In this document: piece by piece, positions 36,352 through 45,971 of the stretch
How the letters are laid out: every line of letters starts with the position of its first letter
Position numbering within the stretch: the first letter of the stretch is position 1
From: Aliterella atlantica CENA595
GTDB taxonomy: Bacteria; Cyanobacteriota; Cyanobacteriia; Cyanobacteriales; Chroococcidiopsidaceae
NCBI RefSeq assembly: GCF_000952155.1
Contig: NZ_JYON01000001.1
Span: 124,001-188,000 of the forward strand
Reading direction: 5' to 3'
Length of the DNA stretch: 64,000 nucleotides
Made by a program: the position numbers and the translations under genes
The notes under the pieces: model-generated
The model's input: only the letters and a program-made list of their open reading frames with translations
Database searches by the model: none
What the model was told of the DNA's origin: nothing

Positions 36352-37466
36352 TACATTTTTGGTACGGGTGCAATATATTGCTGCTTGACTGCTTCTCTAC
36401 TTTGTTCTGCGTCGTTGGCTGCGATTAGGAGGCTGAGGCTGTCGATAATGTGCTTGGTTTCTTGCATGGCGCGGCTGGCTTCTGGTTGGAAGGCGCGGCT
36501 AGTAGATTCAAATTCGCGTTTGAGGGCTACTTTGTCTTTTTGGGCTACTAATTGTGCTAGGCGAGTATATGTGTCTGCTAATCTGCCGATCGCTTGACGG
36601 CGTTCTTCGGCAGTGAGCATGATGTCTACATATAAGGATGGATCTTGGGCAAATAAGCGGCTAACTATATCTATTTCTACGCGATACAAGGGGCTAGCAA
36701 AGTCTAGGCTGCGGCTGATGTTGATGCCTTCTTCGGCGAGAAATACGCCTAAGCTAAATGTGGAAAAGTGACGGATTGCTTGGATGGCGATCGTCATGCG
36801 ATCGTGTTCTTCTGGCGTACAAGTAATTAGTTTGCCGCCTCTACTGGCAATTAAATCTAACAGCCATTGAAATGCTTGTTGTTCCCGTCCTGGACAAACT
36901 ATAACGTTTTGCGATAAAAGCGATCGCACTCCTGGACCAAACATCGGATGCAAGCTCAATACAGGTCCTTTGTGGTGTTGGAGTAATGCTTCAACTATAG
37001 GAGTTTTAATACTGGTAATGTCGGCTAAGGCTGTAGTCGGTTTAAGGTAAGGAGCAGTTTTAGCGATTACATCTATTGTGCGTTCGATCGGGACGCAGAT
37101 TAAGACTAATTCTGCATTTTCAAGGATTTGTTCGGCATTGTCCCAATCTTTGCGAGCAAACACACTAACGTTATGCCCTGCTAATGATAGTTCTCGCACA
37201 AAAAAGCTGCCTAAACTGCCATTACCGCCAATTACAACTATATTTCGCGGTTTAACGCCGTTTGAGGATTTAGGTGTAGCGATCGCCGCAGCGCAGCTAG
37301 TGTTAATACTTTGCCAAACAAACTCAGGTACGCCAGCTTGCGCCAAGAGTTGATTAGTATCGTCTGATTCTGTTTGTACGGGTAGATTTGATGCATTTAA
37401 AATAGCAATTCTCTTACCTAGTAAGTTAATCAGTTCTCGGTCGATATCTCTAAGCATTTCTGACAT
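36351..37466 (-). CDS. tyrA: TyrA: prephenate dehydrogenase with N-terminal chorismate mutase-like domain
   Basis: 371 residues, T-protein architecture. An AroQ-like helix (RDIDRELINLLGKRIAIL) and a short helical region make up the first 70 or so residues; a Rossmann domain follows with VIGGNGSLGSFF (about 78-89), CVPIERTIDVI, ADITSIKTPIVEAL and LHPMFGPGV. It makes 4-hydroxyphenylpyruvate from prephenate; that compound is one of the two direct substrates of ScyA. This is a second, pathway-dedicated type of copy as in the Nostoc punctiforme cluster. The last gene of the trp/aro part of the block; a long hairpin lies between it and aroG. Confidence 0.9.
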   Translation of the reverse strand: MSEMLRDIDRELINLLGKRIAILNASNLPVQTESDDTNQLLAQAGVPEFVWQSINTSCAAAIATPKSSNGVKPRNIVVIGGNGSLGSFFVRELSLAGHNVSVFARKDWDNAEQILENAELVLICVPIERTIDVIAKTAPYLKPTTALADITSIKTPIVEALLQHHKGPVLSLHPMFGPGVRSLLSQNVIVCPGREQQAFQWLLDLIASRGGKLITCTPEEHDRMTIAIQAIRHFSTFSLGVFLAEEGINISRSLDFASPLYRVEIDIVSRLFAQDPSLYVDIMLTAEERRQAIGRLADTYTRLAQLVAQKDKVALKREFESTSRAFQPEASRAMQETKHIIDSLSLLIAANDAEQSREAVKQQYIAPVPKM

Positions 37467-37510
37467 GGCGATCGAACTCCAAAATTGACTATCAACTGGC
37501 TGTATTAATA

Positions 37511-37555
37511 GTGACCAGTTAAAGAGTTAACAGTATTAACTCTTTAACTGGTCAC
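37511..37555 (-). repeat. 20-bp perfect hairpin built from the CTGGTCA repeat, aroG-tyrA spacer
   Basis: Arms 37511-37530 and 37536-37555 are exact complements with a 5-base loop (CAGTA). The outer part of each arm is the GTGACCAGTT heptamer repeat, which continues to 37577 as three more units. Such a stem would be very stable in the operon mRNA and could stall ribosome-free transcript decay or attenuate tyrA. Confidence 0.75.
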
Positions 37556-37579
37556 TGGTCACTGGTTACTGGTCACTGA

Positions 37580-38644
37580 TTAAGCAGTTGCCATTGCAGG
37601 CTGAGTTGACCAACGATCTACGGCTTTGCCGATTACTGCCATTTCTCGCACTAAACTATCGAAACTGTCGAAAGTTAGTGATTGGGGACCGTCTGATAGG
37701 GCTTTGGCTGGGTTGGGGTGAACTTCAATCATTAGGGCATCTGTTCCGGCGGCGATCGCACCTAATGCCATTGGCGGTACGTATTCAGATTTACCCGTAC
37801 CGTGACTGGGGTCGATGGTGATGGGGAGGTGAGTTAGACTTCGCAATACAGGGATAACTGATAAATCTAAGGTGTTACGCGCATACTTAGCATCAAAAGT
37901 CCGAATACCGCGTTCGCAAAGGATAACGTTGGGATTGCCCGCAGCTAATAAGTATTCTGCTGCCATCAGCCATTCATCAATCGTTGCAGACATTCCTCGC
38001 TTGAGTAAGATGGGCTTATCTTGAGCGCCTACTTTTTTTAATAGGGCGAAGTTTTGCATATTCCGCGCCCCAATTTGCACGATGTCAGCTACACCTGCTA
38101 CTGCATCTAAATCGGCAGTGTCCATAATTTCGGTAACAATGCCTAAACCTGTAGCGGCGCGGGCTGCGGCAAGTAGGTTTAAAGCGCTTTCACCATGTCC
38201 CTGAAAGGCATAAGGTGAGGTGCGGGGCTTGTATGCTCCTCCACGTAAGAACTTTGCGCCTGCTGCCTTGACTCGCTTGGCAGTTTCGACAATCATTTCT
38301 TCATTTTCTACTGAGCAAGGTCCAGCAATCAATACTACTGGATGCCCTTCGCCGAAGTGAACGGGACCGTTGGGAGTTGATACAATAACGTCGCTAGGTT
38401 CTCCGTGACGAAATTCGCGGCTGACGCGCTTGAAAGGTTTTTGTACTCGTAATACTTGCTCGATCCAAGGGCTAGTTTCTTGGATTTGCATTGGATCTAG
38501 GCTGGCTGTATCGCCAATTAAGCCGATGACTACTTTGTTGCGTCCAACGATTTTCTCGGACATTATGCCCCAAGATTTATACAATTCTTGCCCAATGCGA
38601 CTAATTTCAGCTTCGGGTGTACCAGTTTTGATAACGATAATCAT
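37580..38644 (-). CDS. aroG: 3-deoxy-7-phosphoheptulonate (DAHP) synthase
   Basis: 354 residues, AroA I-beta type. An N-terminal ferredoxin-like regulatory domain (about 1-70, MIIVIKTGTPEAEISRI) precedes the TIM barrel with VVLIAGPCSVENEEMIVETA, RGGAYKPRTSPYAFQG, ILLKRGMSATIDEW and PITIDPSHGTGK. It condenses PEP with erythrose-4-phosphate, the first step of the shikimate pathway. A dedicated copy in the scytonemin locus would raise flux into Trp and Tyr branches. Start ATG follows GGAAAACC. Confidence 0.93.
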   Translation of the reverse strand: MIIVIKTGTPEAEISRIGQELYKSWGIMSEKIVGRNKVVIGLIGDTASLDPMQIQETSPWIEQVLRVQKPFKRVSREFRHGEPSDVIVSTPNGPVHFGEGHPVVLIAGPCSVENEEMIVETAKRVKAAGAKFLRGGAYKPRTSPYAFQGHGESALNLLAAARAATGLGIVTEIMDTADLDAVAGVADIVQIGARNMQNFALLKKVGAQDKPILLKRGMSATIDEWLMAAEYLLAAGNPNVILCERGIRTFDAKYARNTLDLSVIPVLRSLTHLPITIDPSHGTGKSEYVPPMALGAIAAGTDALMIEVHPNPAKALSDGPQSLTFDSFDSLVREMAVIGKAVDRWSTQPAMATA

Positions 38645-38731
38645 GGTTTTCCTGGGTAATTATGTTTGCATGGTGGAGATAGGCGAATCTTGGGCGATCG
38701 CCTTGACAATTTTGAGCAGTAGATTTTGATG

Positions 38732-38764
38732 CACGAACGCAGATAAACGCTGATGAATGCAGAT
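38732..38764. repeat. AACGCAGATAA repeat in the trpD-aroG spacer
   Basis: Three imperfect units of the repeat also seen at 25627-25650, lying in the 169-base spacer within the operon. Confidence 0.55.
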
Positions 38765-38813
38765 AGCACGCCACATTCGTTGCGTTGGTGATGTGCTTTG
38801 GAGAAAATTTGCG

Positions 38814-39887
38814 TTACTGCATGAATTTGACTAATTGCTCTAATTTTGACCAAGCTGCACCGCTAGTGAGGATGTCGCTGGCGATCGCAATTCCTTGTCT
38901 GTAATCTCCAGGTTCGGTTACGCTGCCTACTTGTAGGGCTAAGGCTGTGTTTAAGGCGACTACATCTTGTTGTGCTTTTGTGCCTTTGCCTTGCAGGACG
39001 TTTTTGAGAATTTGCGCGTTTTCCTCGACATCTCCGCCGCGAATTTCTGCGGTTGCTGCTGTTTGTAGTCCAAGTTCTTCAGGGTTTAATGTTGTTAGGC
39101 GTACTTGCTTGTTTTCTAATACCGCTAGATCGTTGATATCTGCTAATCCTGCTTCGTCTAATTTTTCCCTACCGCGCACGACGATCGCTTTTTGCGTGCC
39201 TAGTTGCGATAATGCTTTGGCGATCGTTTCTACTAATGCTGGATCGCAAACGCCAATGATTTGCCCTGTTGGTTGCATGGGGTTGACTAATGGACCTAGC
39301 AGGTTAAATATGGTACGCACCTTTAATGTTTTGCGTAAAGGCGCTACAGCTTTGAGGGCGGGATGCCAACCTGGCGCAAATAAAAAGGTAATGCCAACTT
39401 CTTCAACTGCGGCTGTAACTTTCTCTGGATGGGAGTTGAGATTTATGCCTACAGCTTCTAATACATCTGCCGAACCTGTTTTGCTAGATGCCGAACGATT
39501 GCCGTGTTTGGCTACTTTGACTCCTGCTGCTGCTGCAACGAAGGCTACAGCAGTGGAAATATTAAAAGTAGACGCTCCATCTCCCCCAGTTCCACAGGTA
39601 TCTATTAAGGGAGTAGTCAGGGAAAATTTGTTAGTAGGAATTGACGATTGGGCGTGTAAAACCTGCGCCATCCCAACTAATTCTTCAGTAGATACTCCTT
39701 TGGCTTGAATCGCTGCTAATATTGCGCCCGATAGTACGGGGGGAATTGTTTCTGTCAGCCAGCCTTGCATCAAATCAGCCGCTTGCGGAACGTTAAGACT
39801 TTGCCCGTCTAATAGTTGTTGCAACAAACTAGACCACGCAATCGAGTCAATAGAAGTTAAGGCTGGGGCTTGAGTTGTAGCTATCAT
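38814..39887 (-). CDS. trpD: anthranilate phosphoribosyltransferase
   Basis: 357 residues. Couples anthranilate to PRPP, second step of tryptophan synthesis. The PRPP/metal motif is [17 protein letters not shown], then [36 protein letters not shown] and [17 protein letters not shown]. Length is normal. Within the dedicated aromatic set of the scytonemin block; 136 bases separate it from trpB. Confidence 0.95.
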   Translation of the reverse strand: MIATTQAPALTSIDSIAWSSLLQQLLDGQSLNVPQAADLMQGWLTETIPPVLSGAILAAIQAKGVSTEELVGMAQVLHAQSSIPTNKFSLTTPLIDTCGTGGDGASTFNISTAVAFVAAAAGVKVAKHGNRSASSKTGSADVLEAVGINLNSHPEKVTAAVEEVGITFLFAPGWHPALKAVAPLRKTLKVRTIFNLLGPLVNPMQPTGQIIGVCDPALVETIAKALSQLGTQKAIVVRGREKLDEAGLADINDLAVLENKQVRLTTLNPEELGLQTAATAEIRGGDVEENAQILKNVLQGKGTKAQQDVVALNTALALQVGSVTEPGDYRQGIAIASDILTSGAAWSKLEQLVKFMQ

Positions 39888-40023
39888 GGCTGTATTTATA
39901 GTTATTTAGCAATTAGCAATAGAAGAGAGTAGAGGAAGTTTTGTCAAGCAGGGAGAGATTTAATATAATTAATCTCCCTTGTCTCCTTGTCTCCTCATCT
40001 CTCATTCCACCACGCAAGGCGCT

Positions 40024-41265
40024 TTAGTCTTTGTGCAAAACCTTGGCTACAGTTTGCACGTCTTTGTCGCCTCGACCCGAACAGTTGATGACAATTTTGG
40101 GACTACCTGTAAGTTGAGGGCAAAGAGTGTCTAAATAAGCGATCGCATGAGCGGTTTCTAAGGCAGGAATAATCCCTTCTCGCTGCGATAATAGTTGCAA
40201 CGCTGTTAATGCTTGTTCGTCGGTAACGCTGTAATACTCGGCGCGTCCAACTTCTTTGAGGAAACTATGTTCGGGACCTACACCTGGATAATCTAAACCT
40301 GCACTAATTGAATGCGCTTCTACTACTTGTCCATCTTCATCTTGCAATAAGTAACTCATTGCGCCATGCAACACGCCAACTCGTCCTTTGGTTAAAGTGG
40401 CGGCGTGTTTTTCTGTATCTACACCTTCACCTGCTGCCTCAACGCCAATTAATCTAACATTGCGATCGCGGATAAATTCATGGAATATACCCATTGCATT
40501 CGATCCGCCGCCTACACAAGCAAGGAGAATATCAGGCAATCCGCCCCATTTCTCCATAGCTTGCCAACGAGTTTCTTGCCCGATCACAGCGTGAAAGTCG
40601 CGTACTAGCATTGGATAAGGGTGAGGTCCTGCAACAGAACCGAGGATGTAGTGAGTGTTTTCTACATTTGTCACCCAATCTCGAATCGCCTCTGAAGTGG
40701 CATCTTTGAGGGTTCCCGTACCTGCTGATACTGGACGTACTTCCGCACCCATTAATCGCATCCGAAAGACGTTAAGTGCCTGGCGTTCCATATCTTGAAC
40801 GCCCATATAAATCACGCAGTCGAAGCCAAAACGAGCGCAGACTGTAGCTGTAGCTACTCCATGTTGTCCTGCACCTGTTTCGGCAATAATCCGCTGCTTG
40901 CCCATGCGTTTTGCGAGTAATACTTGGGCGAGGGCGTTATTAATTTTGTGTGCGCCTGTATGATTGAGGTCTTCGCGTTTGAGGTAAATTTGCGGGCTGC
41001 TGTTTGCTGTGGCGTAATGGGCTGTCAAGCGTTCGGCAAAGTATAAGGGTGTAGGACGACCGACATAATCTTTTAATAGACCTTCTAACTCTGTCTGGAA
41101 ACCTGGATCGTTGCAATATTTGTTAAATGCTGCTTCTAATTCCTCAAGCGCAGGCATGAGGGTTTCTGGCACGTATTTACCGCCAAATTTGCCAAATCGT
41201 CCCAAGGCATCTGGTCTTTTGGGGTCGGTTGCCGTTATATCATAAATTTCTTGGATGCTTACCAC
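40024..41265 (-). CDS. trpB: tryptophan synthase beta chain
   Basis: 413 residues. PLP-dependent; joins indole and serine. The Schiff-base lysine is Lys107 in [11 protein letters not shown], and GGGSNAMG is the phosphate-binding loop. [17 protein letters not shown] N-terminus (here [14 protein letters not shown]) and [13 protein letters not shown] are the COMM and catalytic signature. It partners TrpA encoded 22 bases upstream on the same strand. Confidence 0.97.
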   Translation of the reverse strand: MVSIQEIYDITATDPKRPDALGRFGKFGGKYVPETLMPALEELEAAFNKYCNDPGFQTELEGLLKDYVGRPTPLYFAERLTAHYATANSSPQIYLKREDLNHTGAHKINNALAQVLLAKRMGKQRIIAETGAGQHGVATATVCARFGFDCVIYMGVQDMERQALNVFRMRLMGAEVRPVSAGTGTLKDATSEAIRDWVTNVENTHYILGSVAGPHPYPMLVRDFHAVIGQETRWQAMEKWGGLPDILLACVGGGSNAMGIFHEFIRDRNVRLIGVEAAGEGVDTEKHAATLTKGRVGVLHGAMSYLLQDEDGQVVEAHSISAGLDYPGVGPEHSFLKEVGRAEYYSVTDEQALTALQLLSQREGIIPALETAHAIAYLDTLCPQLTGSPKIVINCSGRGDKDVQTVAKVLHKD

Positions 41266-41287
41266 TTATTAAAATCCTCTAAATTAA

Positions 41288-42115
41288 TTAATGAACGGGC
41301 GCAAGGCGTTGTACGCCTTCTTGTTTTGTTGGCGCGATCGCACTTTTCAATTCTTTGCACAATGATTCTACTGCTTGCAACCCCTCATCGCTGGATAGGG
41401 CTTTAACGAAGGCGCTACCGACAATTACTGCATCTGCACCCCATTCTTTGACTTGACGTGCTTGTTCGGGCTGAGAGATGCCAAAACCTACGCCTATGGG
41501 CTTATCTGTGACTTGGCGCATTTGAGTTAACAAGTCCGCAACGCGGCTTTGAATTTGCGCTCGCATTCCGGTTACGCCTGTAACGCTGACAAGATAAATA
41601 AATCCTTGAGATTTACCTGCGATCGCATCTATTCTGGTTTGAGAACTGGTCGGTGCAACTAATAAAATTAGTTCAATGCCCCAATTTGCAGCAGTAGCAA
41701 TTAATTCGTCTGCTTCTTCTAAAGGTAAGTCGGGGACAACTAAGCCTTTTACGCCGACACTAGCGACTTGCTCTAAAAATGAGCTAATACCTCTATTTAA
41801 AATCGGGTTGTAGTAGGTAAACAAAATTATCGGCGCTTTTAACTTAGGAGTTACTGCTTGCAACATTTCTAGCACTTGTTCTAACTTAGTTCCTTGTTGC
41901 AAAGCACGAGTTGCAGCCGCTTGAATTACAGGTCCATCAGCCAGAGGATCGGAGTAGGGAACGCCCAACTCAATTAAGTCTGCACCATTGCTGTCTAATA
42001 CTTGCAAAGCCTCGGCGGTAGTGGCTAAATCAGGATCGCCAGCAGTAATAAAGGGAATTAATGCACATTGGGAGCGATCGCGTAAAGATTGGAGGCGTGA
42101 AGAAATAGCGTTCAT
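41288..42115 (-). CDS. trpA: tryptophan synthase alpha chain
   Basis: 275 residues, TIM barrel. Cleaves indole-3-glycerol phosphate to indole. Catalytic Glu49 ([15 protein letters not shown]) and Asp60 have the same numbering as in E. coli. VSVTGVTG and GFGISQPEQ phosphate-binding loops are present. Order trpC-trpA-trpB with short gaps indicates one transcript. Confidence 0.96.
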   Translation of the reverse strand: MNAISSRLQSLRDRSQCALIPFITAGDPDLATTAEALQVLDSNGADLIELGVPYSDPLADGPVIQAAATRALQQGTKLEQVLEMLQAVTPKLKAPIILFTYYNPILNRGISSFLEQVASVGVKGLVVPDLPLEEADELIATAANWGIELILLVAPTSSQTRIDAIAGKSQGFIYLVSVTGVTGMRAQIQSRVADLLTQMRQVTDKPIGVGFGISQPEQARQVKEWGADAVIVGSAFVKALSSDEGLQAVESLCKELKSAIAPTKQEGVQRLAPVH

Positions 42116-42147
42116 TTTAATATTTCACCTAAAAATAAAGCAGTTAT

Positions 42148-42966
42148 CTATGAAAGTAAACTTCTTACTGCTTGTTCTATATCTGGTTGCTTGACTAAAG
42201 ATTCTCCCACCAAAACACTGCGAACTCCAGCTTTGGCGACTAAAGACAAATCTTGGGGGGTAAATAAACCGGATTCGCTGACAGTTGTAATCCCCAAACA
42301 GTGTAATTGTTGTCTTCTACTGACCATCAACTGCTGCGTAGTAGCCAAATCGACGGCAAAAGTATCCAAATCGCGGTTATTAATCCCAACTAGGCGCAGT
42401 TGCGAGGACAATACTCTATCGAGTTCAGCAAGGGTATGTACTTCTACTAAAGCCTCCATCCCCAGAGATTGAATCAGGTGCAACAACTCCCACAATTGCT
42501 TGTCTGGAAGAATAGCAGCTATTAACAGCACTGCATCAGCACCCGATGCCCTTGCTAAATATACTTGATAAGGGTCAATGATGAACTCTTTACACAACAA
42601 AGGCAAATCTACGTTTTGGCGAACTAGGCGCAGATTGTCAAAACTACCTTGAAAAAACTTGCTGTCAGTAAGCACTGAAAGGCAAGCTGCACCACCTTTT
42701 TCGTAAGCTTTAGCGATCGCTATAGGGTCAAAATCAGCGCGAATAACGCCTTTGCTAGGAGATGCTTTTTTTACTTCGGCAATTAGGCTAGGATAGCTGG
42801 GACTGTTTTTTAAAGCGCCAAGAAAGTCGCGTGGCTTGGGAGATGCGATCGCTTGTTTTTGCAAATTTGCGATCGGTTGCTGCTGCACCATTTGGGCGAC
42901 TTCTTGTTCTTTTTGCTGCACGATTTTGGCGAGAATATTTTGGGGATTCGCCTGCGTAACCGTCAC
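42148..42966 (-). CDS. trpC: indole-3-glycerol-phosphate synthase
   Basis: 272 residues. Closes the indole ring of carboxyphenylaminodeoxyribulose-5-phosphate. Catalytic Lys and phosphate loops in [38 protein letters not shown] and [11 protein letters not shown]. Lies 32 bases upstream of trpA and 119 bases downstream of trpE; that spacer contains a palindromic repeat. Confidence 0.96.
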   Translation of the reverse strand: MTVTQANPQNILAKIVQQKEQEVAQMVQQQPIANLQKQAIASPKPRDFLGALKNSPSYPSLIAEVKKASPSKGVIRADFDPIAIAKAYEKGGAACLSVLTDSKFFQGSFDNLRLVRQNVDLPLLCKEFIIDPYQVYLARASGADAVLLIAAILPDKQLWELLHLIQSLGMEALVEVHTLAELDRVLSSQLRLVGINNRDLDTFAVDLATTQQLMVSRRQQLHCLGITTVSESGLFTPQDLSLVAKAGVRSVLVGESLVKQPDIEQAVRSLLS

Positions 42967-42999
42967 TATTTTCTCCTATTTTGGGATGTTGCGGGGGCG

Positions 43000-43028
43000 G
43001 TAGAGACGTTGCAGTGCAACGTCTCTAC
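43000..43028. repeat. palindromic repeat in the trpE-trpC spacer
   Basis: Perfect 14-bp arms, GTAGAGACGTTGCA and its complement, around one G. Best-preserved copy of the family in this window; inside the operon it could act as an mRNA processing or partial termination site. Confidence 0.75.
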
Positions 43029-43085
43029 ATACGTTGGCGGTTATTTTGTCATATTGCGATCGCGGTTGTTTGACAACATCGCAAT

Positions 43086-45329
43086 TTACGAACCTGTTAG
43101 GACTGCACCGTTTAATGTATTACCGTCCATTATTTGGTTTTCGTGGGGTCTATCTTTGGCGTAGGTGAAGATGACGTTAGAAATAATTGATAGTCCTGTT
43201 TCCCCTGCTAAAGTCATAATTGACTCTGGATGGAACTGAACGGCGGCGATAGGTAAAGTTTGGTGTTCGATACCCATAATTACATCATCGTGAGAAATTG
43301 CCGTTACCTTCAGTTCTGGTGGTAATTTTTGCGGGATGGCAAATAAGGAATGGTATCTACCTACTTCAAAAGATTCAGGTAAGTCTTGAAATAATCCAGA
43401 GTTAGAGTCTGTAACAAAAATCCGCGATGATTTGCCATGTTGGGGATAGTTGAGGACTCCTAATTCCCCGCCAAAAGCTTCTACGATGCCTTGCAAGCCC
43501 AAACAAACACCAAAAATGGGGATTTGACGGCGAATACAAGCAGCAACGGTGTCTGGTACGCCAAAATCGCGGGGTCTGCCTGGACCTGGAGATAATACAA
43601 CTAAGTCAGGATCTTCTGTATCAAATACTGATTCCGAGAAACCATGACGCAAAGTTGTTACAGTTGCCCCTGTTTGGCGAATATAGTTAGCTAAGGTGTG
43701 AACGAACGAGTCTTCGTAGTCAATTAGTAAGACACGCTTGTTATGAGTATCGTTGATAGGCGATCGCTCTTTGACAATTTCACTATCGGCGACTACACCG
43801 CTTGTTACTTGTTTGGCGTTGTGAATTGTCTCAAACAGTGCGGCTGCTTTAGTTCTAGTTTCCTTTTCTTCCGCCTCTGGCAGAGAATCATACAGTACTG
43901 TCGCCCCCGCCCGTACTTCGGCGATTGAATCTTTGAGGCGGATAGTGCGTAAGATCAAGCCTGTATTTAAGTCTCCATTGAAGGTCAAACAGCCTACCGC
44001 ACCACCATACCACCGCCGCACGCTATGTTCGTGTTGTTCGAGAAACTGCATTGCTGCCCGCTTGGGTGCGCCTGTAACGGTCACTGCCCAAGTATGAGTC
44101 AAAAAGGCATCTAAAGCATCAAACTCAGGTCTTAGCAAGCCTTCTACGTGGTCTACAGTGTGAATTAAGTGGCTGTATAATTCAATTTGACGGCGACCGA
44201 TGACTCGTACCGATCCAGGTTCGCAGATGCGCGACTTGTCGTTTCGATCTACGTCCGTACACATTGTGAGTTCGGCTTCGTCTTTGTTGGAGTTGAGCAA
44301 TTGCAAAATTTGTTCGGCATCGTCAATTGCATCTTGTCCTCGGCTAATTGTGCCACTAATTGGGCAAGTTTCAATGCGTCTACCTTCAACTCTGACAAAC
44401 ATTTCGGGAGATGCACCAATTAGATACTCTCCGCCTAAGTTGAAAATAAAGCCGTAAGGACTGGGGTTGATTTTCTGTAATGTCTGAAATAACTTACTAG
44501 GGGATTCTTCACAGGCTGTAAAGAAGTTTTGGCTGGGAACAACCTCAAATAAATCTCCTCGGCGGAAGTATTCTAAAGCTGTCTGCACTTTGCTAGCATA
44601 CTCGCCTGGTGCGTGATCTGCTTTTTGGCTAGGAACTAAGCGATCGCCCCGATAATCAATTGCTTCACCGATGCGAGGTAAACCAACTGTACTACCTTGT
44701 TGCGTTTCAAATTCGTACTGCAACAAAAATGCACTTTGCAAGTAGTAGTCAACAATTACCAGTTCGTCGGGTAGGTACAGCACCACATCCCGCTGATCTT
44801 CTGGTCTTTCCCGTAATTTGGCAATAGACTCAAACTGATATACCAAGTCGTAGCCAAATGCGCCGTACAACCCTAAATGTTCGTCTTCGTTGCTAGCAAA
44901 AGTATGTAGTAGTTCGCGGACGATTGTAAATGCTGAAGGTTGCTTGCTGCGTTCTTCTTCTGCAAATAACTCGTCTGTTTGCACTACAGCGCCAGCGATA
45001 CAGGTTTCGTTTACTGTGAGTTGTTCGAGTTGCGACTTTCTCGCTAGACGTTCGGCGAGGAAGGGTAAAAGTATCTTACCGCGTTCGTTTAATGCCTTGA
45101 GTGTGAAAGAGCGATCGCACGTACTCAGTTCGAGTGGTGGATTAACAAATCCCATCGCCCATCTTTTATATCTACCTGGATACTCGTAGCTGCTATTTAA
45201 CAAGCCACCACGTTGAGAATTTAGGCTCCATAAGATATCGTCGAGGGCAGTCTCCATCACGATTTCTGTGACAGATCGAGATATACTAACACCACTTTTT
45301 GTTACATAGCAGTGGGAATCAAACATCAT
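43086..45329 (-). CDS. trpE: fused anthranilate synthase TrpE-TrpG
   Basis: 747 residues, a fusion of the chorismate-binding synthase (about 1-510; GDLFEVVPSQNF, GASPEMFVRVEGRRIETCPISGTI, DRNDKSRICEPGSV, GAPKRAAMQ) and a glutamine amidotransferase (about 545-735; nucleophile Cys in FGVCLGLQG, His/Glu in FHPESI). It converts chorismate plus glutamine to anthranilate, the committed step to tryptophan. The fused form is typical of cyanobacterial secondary-metabolite clusters and of rhizobia. The N-terminal feedback site is not clearly the classical LLES motif, so inhibition by Trp may be altered; this is inferred. Start may be ATG 45329 or 45326. First gene of the trp half of the block, after a 642-base gap with its own upstream element. 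Confidence 0.95.
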   Translation of the reverse strand: MMFDSHCYVTKSGVSISRSVTEIVMETALDDILWSLNSQRGGLLNSSYEYPGRYKRWAMGFVNPPLELSTCDRSFTLKALNERGKILLPFLAERLARKSQLEQLTVNETCIAGAVVQTDELFAEEERSKQPSAFTIVRELLHTFASNEDEHLGLYGAFGYDLVYQFESIAKLRERPEDQRDVVLYLPDELVIVDYYLQSAFLLQYEFETQQGSTVGLPRIGEAIDYRGDRLVPSQKADHAPGEYASKVQTALEYFRRGDLFEVVPSQNFFTACEESPSKLFQTLQKINPSPYGFIFNLGGEYLIGASPEMFVRVEGRRIETCPISGTISRGQDAIDDAEQILQLLNSNKDEAELTMCTDVDRNDKSRICEPGSVRVIGRRQIELYSHLIHTVDHVEGLLRPEFDALDAFLTHTWAVTVTGAPKRAAMQFLEQHEHSVRRWYGGAVGCLTFNGDLNTGLILRTIRLKDSIAEVRAGATVLYDSLPEAEEKETRTKAAALFETIHNAKQVTSGVVADSEIVKERSPINDTHNKRVLLIDYEDSFVHTLANYIRQTGATVTTLRHGFSESVFDTEDPDLVVLSPGPGRPRDFGVPDTVAACIRRQIPIFGVCLGLQGIVEAFGGELGVLNYPQHGKSSRIFVTDSNSGLFQDLPESFEVGRYHSLFAIPQKLPPELKVTAISHDDVIMGIEHQTLPIAAVQFHPESIMTLAGETGLSIISNVIFTYAKDRPHENQIMDGNTLNGAVLTGS

Positions 45330-45604
45330 AGGTAACTTCTCTGATTACTGCTTGGATATAGGAAGGAAAGCGATCGCTTCTTCACAAGGCTGATTTTCAA
45401 TAGTAAATAAGTTAACTGCTACAGCCTTTTCAAATGCCATAAATTCGTTAATTTACATACTATTTGGTAGATTACACCCTAAAACTTTATTACCGTTACG
45501 AACGTAAAAACTAAATGTAATTTTGATAGCGATCGTGCAGTTTCTATTTTTCTGCTAAATAAAGCCGTTCTATAAGAAGATTAATTGATATTAACAAATA
45601 ATTA

Positions 45605-45644
45605 CAATGAAAATTTTTTCGATCGGCGCATCAATTCTTTTGAT
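45605..45644 (-). promoter_or_regulatory. 40-bp element shared with the scyA upstream region (trpE copy)
   Basis: 36 of 40 bases match 63275-63314. On the plus strand it reads CAATGAAAATTTT, then T-CGATCGGC, then a variable pair, then TCAATTCTTT. Both copies have the same orientation relative to their downstream minus-strand genes. The centre CGATCG is palindromic. Candidate binding site of a regulator that coordinates both halves of the sunscreen locus. Confidence 0.65.
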
Positions 45645-45944
45645 TTCATTGAATAACAATCATTTTCTTCTTAGTAAGATACTTTGCTATTCGTCCTCTT
45701 TAAAATTAGTACGTTCTCTAACTTAAGGAATAAACTAAATTGATTTTTATAATACTTTAGACATAGACAAAATCGAGTTTTGCAATATTTTCTATCGAAT
45801 GTAATTCGCGATCGCATAACAAAGTTTGCCTGCGCGGACTGAGAAGATGCTTGGATAAAACAATTTGGTATTTGCAAGTTTTAATTAAATTGGTCTTTGT
45901 TACTTGAAAATTAAGCGGTAATTATAGTAATAAGTCATCGTTTT

Positions 45945-45966
45945 AATTGTTATCAAGATAACAATT
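45945..45966 (-). terminator. 22-bp perfect palindrome just after eboF
   Basis: AATTGTTATC, two A, and the exact complement, 6 bases past the eboF stop. A hairpin of low GC without a following T-run, so it may be a weak terminator or an operator. Confidence 0.45.
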
Positions 45967-45971
45967 ACTAT

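Larger units (their letters stand above)
45330..45971 (-). promoter_or_regulatory. 642-bp intergenic region between eboF and trpE: likely promoter of the trp-aro-tyr half
   Basis: No convincing gene. It is AT-rich and has in order (minus-strand direction) a 22-base palindrome right after eboF (45945-45966) and a 40-base element shared with the scyA upstream region (45605-45644). The spacing of the shared element to trpE is 276 bases. Confidence 0.6.

Noticed and set aside
38947..39708. A 253-codon plus-strand frame opposite trpD
   Set aside because: It is an antisense shadow of a highly conserved gene; composition (Ser/Cys/Ala-rich) is that of reversed trpD codons.
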